From Croceibacterium_A sp035555595 (GTDB lineage Bacteria; Pseudomonadota; Alphaproteobacteria; Sphingomonadales; Sphingomonadaceae): DNA of 64,000 bases. The DNA lies in the NCBI GenBank assembly GCA_035555595.1, contig DATMGK010000063.1:8621-72620 (forward strand), written 5' to 3'. A model generated the notes under the pieces. That model worked only from the letters and a program-made list of their open reading frames with translations, had not been told where the DNA came from and did no database searches. Position 1 is the first letter of the stretch. Every line of letters starts with the position of its first letter. This document shows, one piece after another, positions 43,294-52,682 of the stretch. A program made the translations under genes and the position numbers.

Positions 43294-44225
43294 CCGCGCT
43301 GGTTCTCGTCGAACATGAAGGCGGCGCGGTAAAGGACGCGACGCTGGCCGCCGTCACTGCCGCCGGTAAACTGGGCGCGGTCCACGCGCTCGTGACCGGG
43401 GAAGGCGCGGATGCGAAGGCTGCGGCCGATGCCGCCGCGAAGATCACGGGCGTAGAGAAGGTCCTCCTCGCCGCCGATCCCGCCTATGCCCATGCGCTGC
43501 CGGAAAACGTCGCGCCGCTCGCCGCCGCGATCATGGCGGATTACGACGCCTTCGTCGCACCAGCCACCACCACTGGCAAGAACGTGGCCCCGCGCGTGGC
43601 CGCGCTGCTCGATGTCATGCAGATCTCCGAAGTGATCGGCATCGAAGGCGAGCGCACTTTTACCCGGCCAATCTATGCGGGCAACGCCATCGCCACCGTT
43701 GAAAGCACCGATGCCAAACTGGTGCTGACAGTGCGCGGCACGGCGTTCGACCGTGCTGCCGCCGAAGGTGGTTCGGCCAGTGTCGAGGAAGTGGCCGGGC
43801 CGGGCGATGCGGGCCTTTCCACCTTCGTTTCGCTGGAAGCCACCAAAAGCGAGCGCCCCGAACTGACCAGTGCGAAAATCGTCGTATCCGGCGGCCGCGC
43901 ACTGAAAGATTCGGCGACGTTCGAGCAGGTGCTGCTGCCGCTGGCGGACAAGCTGGGGGCAGCCATCGGCGCGAGCCGGGCGGCGGTGGACGCTGGCTAT
44001 ATCTCGAACGACTATCAGGTCGGCCAGACCGGCAAGATCGTGGCCCCCGAACTTTATATCGCCATTGGTATTTCGGGCGCGATCCAGCACCTTGCGGGCA
44101 TGAAGGATGCCAAGACCATCGTCGCCATCAACAAGGATCCTGACGCCCCGATCTTCCAGATCGCGGACCTGGGACTGGTCGGTGACCTGTTCGAAATCGT
44201 ACCGGACCTGACGGCTAAGCTCTGA
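43290..44225 (+). CDS. etfA: Electron transfer flavoprotein alpha subunit
   Basis: 311 residues. The C-terminal FAD-binding part has VVSGGRALKDSATFE, YQVGQTGKIVAPELYIAIGISGAIQHLAG and INKDPDAPIFQIADLGLVGDLFEIVP, the classic EtfA blocks. It carries FAD in the heterodimer with EtfB. Confidence 0.96.
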   Translation: MTALVLVEHEGGAVKDATLAAVTAAGKLGAVHALVTGEGADAKAAADAAAKITGVEKVLLAADPAYAHALPENVAPLAAAIMADYDAFVAPATTTGKNVAPRVAALLDVMQISEVIGIEGERTFTRPIYAGNAIATVESTDAKLVLTVRGTAFDRAAAEGGSASVEEVAGPGDAGLSTFVSLEATKSERPELTSAKIVVSGGRALKDSATFEQVLLPLADKLGAAIGASRAAVDAGYISNDYQVGQTGKIVAPELYIAIGISGAIQHLAGMKDAKTIVAINKDPDAPIFQIADLGLVGDLFEIVPDLTAKL

Positions 44226-44350
44226 TCGTTCCCGCCCAGGCCGGGCAGCCAGGAAACAACTGTTTGTAGCGGTTTGTCGCAAGGCGGGGCCGCCCCTTGC
44301 CCGCGTCAGACCGCTGCAATAGCATCCTCCGCGGGAGTTGGAGGATAACT

Positions 44351-45247
44351 ATGAGGAAAGTGAGTTGCTGGACGGCAGCCGCAGCGCTGCTGATTTCGCC
44401 CGCGGCACAGGCACAAGAGGCCGCCGAATTCACACCAAGCAGTGTCTGGGCTGCCGATTACGGAGACGACTATTGCCGTCTCGTCCGATCGTTCAGCAAC
44501 GGGCAGGAAGAAATAACCTTCATCCTGCAACGGGTGCAGCCGGGGGCGGACACGCAAGTGATCGTGATCGGCGACTCTCTCCGCACTTTTCGGGGCTCCA
44601 CAGAACTGGGATGGCAGTTCCTGCCTAACCAGTCCGAACGCAAATCGCGCTATTCACGATCACAGATCGACGGCGGCCAGCAATACCTGCGGCTGGATAA
44701 CGTGATGCTTTCGCCACCGGCAGGCGGAGGAGGTTTCGGGCCCCCTCCACCATACGACAGGACGGGTGAGAAAAATCTGGCAAAGGGGCTGACCGGCTTC
44801 GCTGTCACCAGTGGCCTGACCAAGCCGGTGCGAGTGAGCACAGGCGCGCTCGATGCGCCAGTCGGGGCGTTGCAGACCTGTACGGATGATCTCCTAACCT
44901 CGTGGGGGCTGGACGCCGAAAAGCACAAGACCCTATCGTCCTCAGTCATCGCACCGCCTGCGCCCGGCTGGCTGCCCAGCGGGACCATCCCTTTCAGCGA
45001 GTTCAGCAAGTTCGCCGGCGGGGGTAATCAGGTGCGCATGATGGTGGGTGCGGATGGCAAGCCCACCGCCTGCCACATCTTCTCCCCTTCGCTGAGCGAG
45101 GCGCTGAACAAGAAAATCTGCGATCTGCTGATGGAGAACGCCACCTTCGCGCCCGCCAAGGACGCCAGCGGGCAGGCTATCGCCAGCTACTGGATGGGTT
45201 CGCCGATGTTCCTCGGCCCACCGATGGGTGGCGGCGGACGGCGCTGA
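44351..45247 (+). CDS. Periplasmic protein with a TonB-C-like C-terminal domain
   Basis: 298 residues. A signal peptide ends at ISPAAQAQ. The middle region (about 25-190) matches no family I recognise. The C-terminal region (about 215-290) runs RMMVGADGKPTACHIFSPSLSEAL, then ICDLLMENATFAPAKDASGQA. This lines up with the C-terminus of the local TonB: GxxGxxTxC, 16 residues to the next Cys, then FxPAxDxxG. There is no membrane anchor after cleavage and no proline spacer, so it cannot transduce energy like TonB. Role unknown; it may be an enzyme accessory or stress-envelope protein. Confidence 0.75.
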   Translation: MRKVSCWTAAAALLISPAAQAQEAAEFTPSSVWAADYGDDYCRLVRSFSNGQEEITFILQRVQPGADTQVIVIGDSLRTFRGSTELGWQFLPNQSERKSRYSRSQIDGGQQYLRLDNVMLSPPAGGGGFGPPPPYDRTGEKNLAKGLTGFAVTSGLTKPVRVSTGALDAPVGALQTCTDDLLTSWGLDAEKHKTLSSSVIAPPAPGWLPSGTIPFSEFSKFAGGGNQVRMMVGADGKPTACHIFSPSLSEALNKKICDLLMENATFAPAKDASGQAIASYWMGSPMFLGPPMGGGGRR

Positions 45248-45271
45248 TCGCGTTCTTGCGGATAATGGCTT

Positions 45272-45811
45272 CTAGCGGCCCGGTTTGCGTTCCAGCAGCC
45301 GGGCCGCTTCTCTATCGGGCATCATCGCGCTGCGCATCGGCGTGAAACCCAGCTTCCCGGCGAGGGCGAGCGAGGCCCCGTTCCCCTCTGCGATCAGGCA
45401 AACGATGGGTTGCGAGCCGTGCTCTTGCTCGAACCACGCCAGCACCGCCGTCATCGCTTCTGACGCCAGCCCTCTGCCACCGCGGTCATGACGCAGAATC
45501 CAGCCTGCTTCGGGCTTGTCGTCGAAATCGACGCCCAGGCCGCGGTAGGTGTGGAACACGCCGCAGCTTCCGATCAGTTCATCGCTGCCCCGCTCACGCA
45601 CCATGAAGCTGCCATAACCATAGAGCAGCCACGACCCGGCGCTGCGCGAAAAGCGCATGAAATGATCTGTTCTGTCGCTGGACGAACCGAGAAAACGGCC
45701 GGTTTCCGGGTGAGAGGCGATCGCGTGCATCGCCCAGACGTCGTCCTTGTGCGGCAGTGACAGTTCCAGCCGCTCCGTCACCAGCAGCGGTGCATTCATT
45801 CCATCGGTCAT
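45272..45811 (-). CDS. RimJ-type GNAT acetyltransferase
   Basis: 179 residues from the ATG at 45811, which overlaps the DUF445 stop (ATGA). The pattern LVTERLELSLPHKDDVWAMHAI opens many RimJ/RimL-like GNATs; ELIGSCGVFHTY, AGWILRHDRGGRGLASEAMTAVL (acetyl-CoA loop) and NGASLALAGKLGFTPM follow. It acetylates a small molecule or an N-terminal amine; substrate not known. Confidence 0.88.
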   Translation of the reverse strand: MTDGMNAPLLVTERLELSLPHKDDVWAMHAIASHPETGRFLGSSSDRTDHFMRFSRSAGSWLLYGYGSFMVRERGSDELIGSCGVFHTYRGLGVDFDDKPEAGWILRHDRGGRGLASEAMTAVLAWFEQEHGSQPIVCLIAEGNGASLALAGKLGFTPMRSAMMPDREAARLLERKPGR

Positions 45812-47133
45812 AGCCACTGCGATAGAGCGTGGATCGCCATCCCGACAAGGCCGCCCACCAGCGTGCCGTTGATGCGAATAAACTGCAGGTCGCGCCCCAC
45901 CGCACGTTCGATCCGGCCAGTCACCGTCCGCGCATCCCACCGGCGCACCGTTTCCGACACCAGTTGCACGATCTGCGAGCCATATCGCGTTGCAATGCCC
46001 ACAGCGGTTCGACGGGCGAACCGGTTGACCTGCCATTGCAGTGCCGGGTCTTGCTGAAGGGCGCGGCCAAGCTCCGCCAGACTGGCGCCAAGCTGACCGG
46101 CGAAGGCCTTGTCCGGATTGCGCGACATGTCGATCAGCGAATGGCGCAGCTTTTCCCAAATACCCATCCACCAGTCACCCACTGCCGGGTTGGCGAGTAT
46201 CTCGCGCTTGGCCGACTCTACTCTGGCGCGCATTTCAGGATCGTGGGCAAGGTCATGAGCAAGCTTCTCCAGCCCTTCCTCGATTGTCTTGCGCAAGGGA
46301 TGCGCGGGATCGACCAGTACTTCGGCCAGCAGTCGGTAAAGACCGTCGAGCACGGAATTGGCCAGGCGCTCGTCCAGGCCCGTCCAGCGCAGCACCGCGT
46401 TGGCGCGCGAATGGATCACGTCGCGCACCATATCCTCGTTCTTTTCCAGCGTAACACCGGTCCAGCGGATCAGCGAATCGAGCAGCGGGCGGTGGCGACC
46501 CTCTGCGATCGCCGCATCCAGCGCTCCGCCCAGCATAGGCGAAACCTCGATCCGTTCCGCCTGCCGCGCCAGCCCGGCCTTCACCTGAGTGCCCAGCCGT
46601 TCCGGGTCGAGCGATTCGAGCAGTTCCGCCAGCAGGCTGGCTGCCCCTTCCCGCACGCGGCTCTGCCCGCCCATTCGCGGTTCGGCCAGGAAGTCTCCGG
46701 CCGCGCGCGCGAGGTTCATGTCGCGCATCCGGCGGGCCACGACGGTCGGGGTTAGGAAATTGTCGCGCAGGAAGCCCGCCATCGTATCGGCGATGCGGTC
46801 CTTGTTCGCAGGGATGATAGCCGTGTGAGGGATCGGCAGGCCCAAGGGATGGCGGAACAGGGCCGTTACGGCGAACCAATCCGCCAGGCCGCCAACCATC
46901 GCCGCTTCGGCAAAGGCAACGACATAGCCGACCGCCGGATGCACGCCTTCAAACCGCCGGGCGACGATGAACACTGCCGCCATCAGCACCAGCAACGCAC
47001 TGGCGATCAGCCGCATCCTGCGCGCCTGATCCACCGTGGTGCCTGCCCGCAAGGCTGGCACCTGCGGTTGCGACTGGCCCTCGGGAGGGCCTGGCTGCTT
47101 ATTCTGCGGGATGAGCCCGCGCCCGGTCGGCAT
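45808..47133 (-). CDS. DUF445 membrane protein
   Basis: 441 residues. A membrane helix near residues 42-60 and another near the C-terminus (LVGGLVGMAIHALSQW) frame a large domain with the DUF445 start ALFRHPLGLPIPHTAIIPANKDRIADTM (in parts) and a long helical part. The start at 47133 lies 35 bases within the efflux pump gene; the Met at 47016 is a shorter alternative. Coupled to the downstream GNAT. No function is known for the family. Confidence 0.85.
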   Translation of the reverse strand: MPTGRGLIPQNKQPGPPEGQSQPQVPALRAGTTVDQARRMRLIASALLVLMAAVFIVARRFEGVHPAVGYVVAFAEAAMVGGLADWFAVTALFRHPLGLPIPHTAIIPANKDRIADTMAGFLRDNFLTPTVVARRMRDMNLARAAGDFLAEPRMGGQSRVREGAASLLAELLESLDPERLGTQVKAGLARQAERIEVSPMLGGALDAAIAEGRHRPLLDSLIRWTGVTLEKNEDMVRDVIHSRANAVLRWTGLDERLANSVLDGLYRLLAEVLVDPAHPLRKTIEEGLEKLAHDLAHDPEMRARVESAKREILANPAVGDWWMGIWEKLRHSLIDMSRNPDKAFAGQLGASLAELGRALQQDPALQWQVNRFARRTAVGIATRYGSQIVQLVSETVRRWDARTVTGRIERAVGRDLQFIRINGTLVGGLVGMAIHALSQWL

Positions 47134-50100
47134 GGGAATCTTCGGGACGGTAAGTCAGCATCCGCTGCCGCAGCCACGGGCCAAGCCGCTTTTCAAGGCC
47201 ATCGGCCAGACTGAACCCCGCCGGCACGATCACCAGCGTCAGCAGCGTCGACAGCAGCAGGCCGCCGATGACCGTATAACCCATCGGCGCACGCCACGCG
47301 GCATCCCCGGAAATAGAGATTGCGGTGGGGACCATACCCGCCGTCATCGCCACGGTGGTCATCAAAATGGGCTGCGCGCGCTTGTGCCCGGCATCGATGA
47401 TCGCGGCCTTCTTCGGAACGCCGCTTTCCATCTCCTCCAGCGCGAAGTCGATGAGAAGGATCGAGTTCTTGGCGACGATGCCCAGCAACATCAGAAGGCC
47501 GATATAAACCGCGATGGAAACCGGCTCTGGCTGGCCCGTTCGCACCACCCCAATGAGGACCAGCGCCAAGAGCCCGCCTAAGGGCGCAAGCAGAAGCGAG
47601 GTCATGTTGACCAGCGGCGAGACAAAGCGCCGATAGAGCAGCACCAGCACAGCGAAGACCAGCAGGATACCGCTGACCACCGCGACGACGAAGTTCTGGA
47701 TCAGCTCCTGCTGCCACTTCTCGTCACCCACGGGGGCATTCGATACGCCTGCGGGGAGATTTTCCATGATCGGCAGCTTGTTGATGGCGTCCTGCACCGG
47801 CCCTTTCAGCTGGCCGGGCGCAAGATCGGCACCGACGAAGATACGGCGCGATTGGTTGAAACGCTGGATCTGTGTCGGCCCCGCACCGAAGCGAATTTCC
47901 GCCACACGGCTAAGCGGGACCGATCCACCTGCCGAAGTCTGCACCGGCAGATTTTCGATAGTGGAGAGATCACGCCGCGATTCCTTGGGCAGTACCACAC
48001 GGATCGGCACCTGACGGTCGCTTAGCGAGAACTTGGCGGCATTCTGATCGATCTCGCCCAAGGTGGCGATACGAATGGCCTGGCTGAGCGCAGAAGTCGT
48101 GACGCCAAGCTGCGCCGCCAGATCGAGCCGGGGGACAATGATCAGTTCCGGGCGCTGAAGGTCCGCGGCGATACGCGGAGCGACTACGCCGGGCACGCCC
48201 TGCATCTGTTCGGCCAGCGTCTGCGCGGTCGACTGCAGCAGTTCAGGATTGGAACCGTTGAGCATGACCGAGATGTCCCGGCCCGTGCCGCCGCCGCCCG
48301 ATTGCGACGAGAAACTGATACGCGCGTCAGCGATCTCGTGCAGTTCGGGCAGTACGCGCCGTTCGAATTCCTGGCTGGTCACCTTGCGGTCTGCATTCAG
48401 CACGATGAAATGGTTGGCGGATCCTTCGCTGATCCGCTCCAGAATACGCCCGACTTCAGGCTGCTTTTCCATGATGCGCGCAACCTGAGAAGAAACCACC
48501 TCCGTCTGTTCGATAGTGGTGCCGGGCACCATCTCGACATTCAGGCGGCTGGTATCCTCGTCCGTCGTCGGCTGGAACTGCTGGGGCAAGTTCATCAGCA
48601 ACGCAACTGTCAGGGCGAGAGCACCGATGCCCCCAAGGAACATCCAGAACCGATGATCGCGGAAACGGCCCCGCACCTTGTACACATGCCACTTGCCGAA
48701 CCCTTGGGACGACACGGACACAAACGCGCGCAGGACCAGCCACATCGCCACGCCCAAGGCGAACGCGATCGCGAGCACGATCGTGCTGCCCAGATCACCC
48801 AGCCCGAACGAGTCAGGGCTGACAATAAGGAACAACGGCAGGCCGACGATAAACACTGTGAACAGGAATTCGAGCGGGAGATACCACCAACGCTCCACAT
48901 CGGGCCGGTCATGCCGCGTGCGGAATTCATTAACCTTGCGCGTGTCCAGCGTCCAGCGGAGGAGCGCCATATAGCGGTCCATCATCCGCCCTTCGCCATG
49001 GGTGGCATGCCCTTTGGCCTGAAGGAAATAGGCAGCAATCATCGGCGTGATCATCCGCGCCACCGCAAGGCTGAGCAGCACCGCCGCGACCACGGTGAGG
49101 CCGAAGTTCTTGAAGAACTGGCCCGAAATGCCCGGCATCAGACCCACCGGAAGGAACACGGCGACGATCGAAAGGCTGGTGGCCACAACAGCCAGGCCGA
49201 TTTCGTCAGCCGCGTCGATCGATGCCTGATAGGCGCTTTTGCCCATACGCATGTGGCGCACGATATTCTCGATCTCAACGATCGCGTCGTCCACCAGGAC
49301 GCCCGCGACGAGGCTGAGCGCCAGCAGGGTCATCTGGTTGAGCGTGAAGCCCAGCATGTCCATGAACCAGAACGTCGGTATCGCAGACAGCGGGATGGCC
49401 AGCGCCGCAATCACCGTTGCGCGCCAGTCCCGCAGGAACAGGAACACCACGATAACGGCCAGGATGGCCCCTTCAACCAGCGCGGCGATGGAGCTTTCGT
49501 ATTGCTCCTTCGTATAGTCCACGTTGGTGAAAAGCTGGGTGAAGCGGATGCCCGGATTATCCGCTTCGATGGACTTCATTTCCTCAATGGCAGCGTCATA
49601 GACGGTAACGTCCGAAGCGCCCTTAGCGCGCTCTATGCCGAAGGTGACGACCTGGCGGCCATTTAGCTTGGCAATGGACGTCTGTTCCGAGAAGCCGTCA
49701 TAGACATTGGCGACCTGATCCAGCCTGATCGTGCGCCCGCTGCCGAGGCTGATGCGGGTGTTCGAAAGCTGCAGCGCGGTGTCCGCGTTGCCAAGCACGC
49801 GAACAGACTGGCGCGAACCGGCAATCTCCGCCGCGCCGCCCGCCGCGTCCGTGTTCACCTGCCTCAGCGCCGTGTTGATCTGGCTTGCGGTGACGCCCAG
49901 CGACTGCATCCGCGCCGGGTCCAGCACCACCCGGATTTCGCGGTCTACACCGCCTGAGCGGCCGACAGAGGCCATGCCTTCGATCGACAGCAGGCGGCGC
50001 GCGATCGTGTCGTCGATGAACCAGCTGAGCTGTTCCATCGTCATGTCATCGGCCGACACCGCGAAATAGCCGATCGGGCCATTGCCGCCGACTTCGATCT

Positions 50101-50497
50101 TGCTGACGCGCGGTTCCAGAATACCGTCAGGCAGATCACCGCGAATCTGGTCGACGGCGTTCTTTACGTCGTTAACGGCCTGGTTCGAATCCACGCCGAT
50201 CTGGAACTGAACGGAGGTATTGCTGCTGCCTTCGCGCGCAGTGGACTGAATCTCGTCCACCCCATTCACCGACCTGACGGCGGCTTCGACCTTCTGCGTG
50301 ATCTGCGTCTCGATCTCCGTCGGCGAGGCGCCGGGCTGGCTGATCGTGACGTTGACCGCCGGGAAATCGATATCAGGGCTGTCGTTGACGTCCATTCCGC
50401 TGAACGAGACAAGCCCCGCCAGCGTCAATCCGATGAAGATGACGATCGGAACGATCGGGTTACGGATCGACCACGCGGAAATGTAACGCAGGTTCAT
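47099..50497 (-). CDS. RND efflux pump permease (AcrB/HAE1 family)
   Basis: 1132 residues. The start has the RND form ISAWSIRNPIVPIVIFIGLTLAG; DDAIVEIENIVRHMRMG near residues 400-416 is a family signature in helix 4 (proton relay Asp), and about twelve helices with two large periplasmic loops are visible. Proton-driven export of hydrophobic drugs, metals or lipids is likely. Its gene overlaps the adaptor gene by ATGA. No outer-membrane channel gene follows, so it must use one encoded elsewhere. Confidence 0.93.
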   Translation of the reverse strand: MNLRYISAWSIRNPIVPIVIFIGLTLAGLVSFSGMDVNDSPDIDFPAVNVTISQPGASPTEIETQITQKVEAAVRSVNGVDEIQSTAREGSSNTSVQFQIGVDSNQAVNDVKNAVDQIRGDLPDGILEPRVSKIEVGGNGPIGYFAVSADDMTMEQLSWFIDDTIARRLLSIEGMASVGRSGGVDREIRVVLDPARMQSLGVTASQINTALRQVNTDAAGGAAEIAGSRQSVRVLGNADTALQLSNTRISLGSGRTIRLDQVANVYDGFSEQTSIAKLNGRQVVTFGIERAKGASDVTVYDAAIEEMKSIEADNPGIRFTQLFTNVDYTKEQYESSIAALVEGAILAVIVVFLFLRDWRATVIAALAIPLSAIPTFWFMDMLGFTLNQMTLLALSLVAGVLVDDAIVEIENIVRHMRMGKSAYQASIDAADEIGLAVVATSLSIVAVFLPVGLMPGISGQFFKNFGLTVVAAVLLSLAVARMITPMIAAYFLQAKGHATHGEGRMMDRYMALLRWTLDTRKVNEFRTRHDRPDVERWWYLPLEFLFTVFIVGLPLFLIVSPDSFGLGDLGSTIVLAIAFALGVAMWLVLRAFVSVSSQGFGKWHVYKVRGRFRDHRFWMFLGGIGALALTVALLMNLPQQFQPTTDEDTSRLNVEMVPGTTIEQTEVVSSQVARIMEKQPEVGRILERISEGSANHFIVLNADRKVTSQEFERRVLPELHEIADARISFSSQSGGGGTGRDISVMLNGSNPELLQSTAQTLAEQMQGVPGVVAPRIAADLQRPELIIVPRLDLAAQLGVTTSALSQAIRIATLGEIDQNAAKFSLSDRQVPIRVVLPKESRRDLSTIENLPVQTSAGGSVPLSRVAEIRFGAGPTQIQRFNQSRRIFVGADLAPGQLKGPVQDAINKLPIMENLPAGVSNAPVGDEKWQQELIQNFVVAVVSGILLVFAVLVLLYRRFVSPLVNMTSLLLAPLGGLLALVLIGVVRTGQPEPVSIAVYIGLLMLLGIVAKNSILLIDFALEEMESGVPKKAAIIDAGHKRAQPILMTTVAMTAGMVPTAISISGDAAWRAPMGYTVIGGLLLSTLLTLVIVPAGFSLADGLEKRLGPWLRQRMLTYRPEDSHADRARAHPAE

Positions 50498-51705
50498 TGG
50501 TTGGCAGCCTGCTCCGTTCCGGCTCCGGTCATGCGGACCGGCTTCACGCGGTCGCCTTCGTTCAGGAAGCCGCCTGCACGGGCAATCACGTTCTCGCTTC
50601 CATCCAGACCGGCGACGACGGCAATACCTTCTTCCGTCACGATGCCGGTCCTGACGTTGCGCCGTTCCACCCGGTTATCCTTGTTGACGACATAGACATA
50701 GCTGCCCTTCTCGTCGGATTGGATCGCGCTTTCCGGAAGCCGCGGGGCCACGATGGCGCCACGGGCGATCTCCGCCGATGCGAAGCCGCCGGGGCGCAAC
50801 GCCGGATCGTAGGGAAGCAGTATCCGCGCGGACCCTTGCCGGGTCTGCGGATCGATCACCTGCGGAAGCTGCCAGATGCGGCCCACAAAGCTCTTGTCGC
50901 TGCCAACGGGGACGATGGTTGCCGTGGTGCCGACGGAAACCGCCGCCAAATCATCCTCGTTCATCGCTGCGAGCAGTTCCATCTCGCCGCCCTGGGCCAT
51001 GGTAAACGGAGCAGTGGCGCCTGCGCCCAGAACCTGCCCCACTTCGACATTGCGTTCGAGAATGAGCCCGGCGACCGGAGCGACGATATTAAGCCGCGCG
51101 TTGCGGGCCAGCAGTTCTCGATATTGTGCTTCCGCCACTTTCACGCGCGCCACGGCAGCATCGCGGGTGGCGGTCAGCCGATCCACATCAGCCTTGGAAA
51201 TGAAACCACGGTCGACCAGTTGCAGCGCCCGGTCCAGATTGGACTGCGCGAGATCGGCATCAGCCTTGGCAACATCGATCTGCGCGGCTGAACTCAACGC
51301 TTGCTGGCTCTGCACCGAACGGTCGATAACGGCCAGCACCTGACCGGCGCGGACCCAGTCGCCCGCCTCGACCGGAACGGAAACGACCCGGCCACCGTCG
51401 CCGACGACGCCGACAGCGATCTCACGTCGCGCAGCCAGCGATCCGGTGGCGCTGATTGCGCCCTGCACGGTGGCCCTGCCCGGCGCGATGATGGAAACGG
51501 TCGGCACCTGATCCCCTTCCGGGGCAGGAAAGGCCGATTCTTCACCTCGCCCGAAGTAAAGCAGGGAGCCACCCGCAAGCAGCGCGAGAATCACTATGGC
51601 GATGACGAGCATTCGCCGCCGCCGGGCGCGGCCGTCTACAGCACCGAGTTCATCCGACACGTCTTCGGTGCCGCTCAGGTCAGCCACTGTGGTTTCGTAG
51701 TTCAT
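50494..51705 (-). CDS. RND efflux periplasmic adaptor (membrane fusion protein)
   Basis: 403 residues. A membrane anchor lies at about residues 32-50 (MLVIAIVILALLAGGSLLYFG), followed by the lipoyl-like half GDGGRVVSVPVEAGDWVRAGQVLAVID, a helical hairpin (about 130-190), the second half LNIVAPVAGLILERNVEVGQVL and a beta-barrel end with GSYVYVVNKDNRV. It links the permease to an outer-membrane channel. It is the first gene of the leftward operon adaptor-pump-DUF445-GNAT. Confidence 0.92.
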   Translation of the reverse strand: MNYETTVADLSGTEDVSDELGAVDGRARRRRMLVIAIVILALLAGGSLLYFGRGEESAFPAPEGDQVPTVSIIAPGRATVQGAISATGSLAARREIAVGVVGDGGRVVSVPVEAGDWVRAGQVLAVIDRSVQSQQALSSAAQIDVAKADADLAQSNLDRALQLVDRGFISKADVDRLTATRDAAVARVKVAEAQYRELLARNARLNIVAPVAGLILERNVEVGQVLGAGATAPFTMAQGGEMELLAAMNEDDLAAVSVGTTATIVPVGSDKSFVGRIWQLPQVIDPQTRQGSARILLPYDPALRPGGFASAEIARGAIVAPRLPESAIQSDEKGSYVYVVNKDNRVERRNVRTGIVTEEGIAVVAGLDGSENVIARAGGFLNEGDRVKPVRMTGAGTEQAANQ

Positions 51706-51797
51706 GCGCGGATCGCCTCATCGCCTCGGCCCGACCTCTCTACGGCAGAGACCATATCACGTTTGCCTGCACCGCACATGCGTTGCAGGCGTTCGTT

Positions 51798-51848
51798 GTT
51801 GCCGCATAGCCGTGCCCGATCCTGACCGCAACGCGGCAACTTTGCCGC
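51798..51848. promoter_or_regulatory. Inverted repeats upstream of the RND operon
   Basis: GTTGCCGC (51798-51805) is matched by GCGGCAAC (51833-51840), which abuts TTGCCGC (51842-51848) to form GCGGCAA-C-T-TTGCCGC, a near-perfect hairpin. They lie about 95-150 bases before the adaptor start. Such a layout is expected for an operator read by a dimeric regulator, but no regulator gene is adjacent. Confidence 0.4.
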
Positions 51849-51887
51849 ACCTGCGGTATCATGCCCGCATGGCAGTAATACCAAGCG

Positions 51888-51928
51888 CAAAAACAAGGCG
51901 GGACCGAACTTTCGCCCGGCCCCGCCTT
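51888..51928 (-). terminator. Rho-independent terminator after the GlsB-like gene
   Basis: Read leftward, AAGGCGGGGCCG and its partner CGGTCCCGCCTT form a stem with one mismatch and a G/C-rich loop, ended by GTTTTTG. It lies 37 bases after the stop of the 51965-52231 gene and separates it from the upstream part of the RND operon. Confidence 0.82.
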
Positions 51929-51964
51929 CACTTGTATTAAATTGTCTCTGAAGCGAATTCGGGC

Positions 51965-52231
51965 TTAGCGAACCCGTCCACGCTGGACCAGATTGACGAT
52001 GGCGAGCAGTACGATCGCCCCGACCACCGCTACGAGCAGGCCGGCGAGCGAAAATTCCTGCACAGACGTGGAAATGCCGAGCAGCGGCCCTGCCAGCAGA
52101 TTGCCGATCAGCGAACCGATGATGCCAACCACGATATTCCAGAAGATACCCATGGATGCGTCACGGTTCATGACCATGCTGGCCAGCCAGCCTGCGACGC
52201 CGCCGACGATTAGCGCGATGATCCATCCCAT
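51965..52231 (-). CDS. GlsB/YeaQ/YmgE-family membrane protein
   Basis: 88 residues from the ATG at 52231, with AGGAGG ten bases upstream; longer open frames in this phase reach 52495 but start without a ribosome site. Three hydrophobic helices are visible: MGWIIALIVGGVAGWLAS, FWNIVVGIIGSLIGNLLAG and SLAGLLVAVVGAIVLLAIVNL. This is the transglycosylase-associated (GlsB/YeaQ) pattern of small stress-linked inner-membrane proteins. Its terminator follows. Confidence 0.9.
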   Translation of the reverse strand: MGWIIALIVGGVAGWLASMVMNRDASMGIFWNIVVGIIGSLIGNLLAGPLLGISTSVQEFSLAGLLVAVVGAIVLLAIVNLVQRGRVR

Positions 52232-52382
52232 AAAGCCGTTCCTCCTGTTGGCGCATCCTGCAGCGCGCCTTTGAAACGGCGAGCGGCCGGATGCGTTCCC
52301 CGCGGCAGCGCCATCGGGAGGAGGAATGTTGCGCCTTAAGACGCCGGAGGCCAAGTAAATTGAGGTTTCGCGCCTGAGCCGC

Positions 52383-52682
52383 TCAGTATTTGAGCTGGCG
52401 TTCGTAGAGGTCGCGATAGTGCTGGATACGGGTGACCCGCAGGCCCTGCATCCCCGAACGATCCACCGCGCGCTGCCAGCCCGCGAATTCCTCAAGAGTC
52501 AGATTATACCGCTCCAGAACCTCGTCGATGGTCAGCAGGCCACCATTGACGGCAGCGACCACTTCGGCCTTGCGACGCACGACCCAGCGCTTCGTCGCGG
52601 GCGACGGCAGGTCTGCGATAGTCAGCGGCTCTCCGAGCGGGCCGATGACCTGGGCCGGGCGGATTTTCTGGTTCTCGATCAT
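52383..52682 (-). CDS. sciP: CtrA inhibitor SciP (DUF1153)
   Basis: 99 residues. The sequence fits SciP of Caulobacter: VIGPLGEPLTIADLPSP, RWVVRRKAEVVAAVNGGLLTIDE and a helix-turn-helix-like ERYNLTLEEFAGWQRAVDRSG. SciP binds CtrA and blocks recruitment of RNA polymerase in G1 cells; in other alphaproteobacteria it is flagella/cell-cycle linked. Its ATG overlaps the upstream small gene's stop (ATGA), so the two are coupled. The divergent region upstream of the pair has a strong palindrome. Confidence 0.93.
   Translation of the reverse strand: MIENQKIRPAQVIGPLGEPLTIADLPSPATKRWVVRRKAEVVAAVNGGLLTIDEVLERYNLTLEEFAGWQRAVDRSGMQGLRVTRIQHYRDLYERQLKY

Noticed and set aside
48302..49666. 454-residue open frame opposite the RND pump
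   Set aside because: His/Arg/Gln-rich shadow of the pump gene; no start signal or family match.
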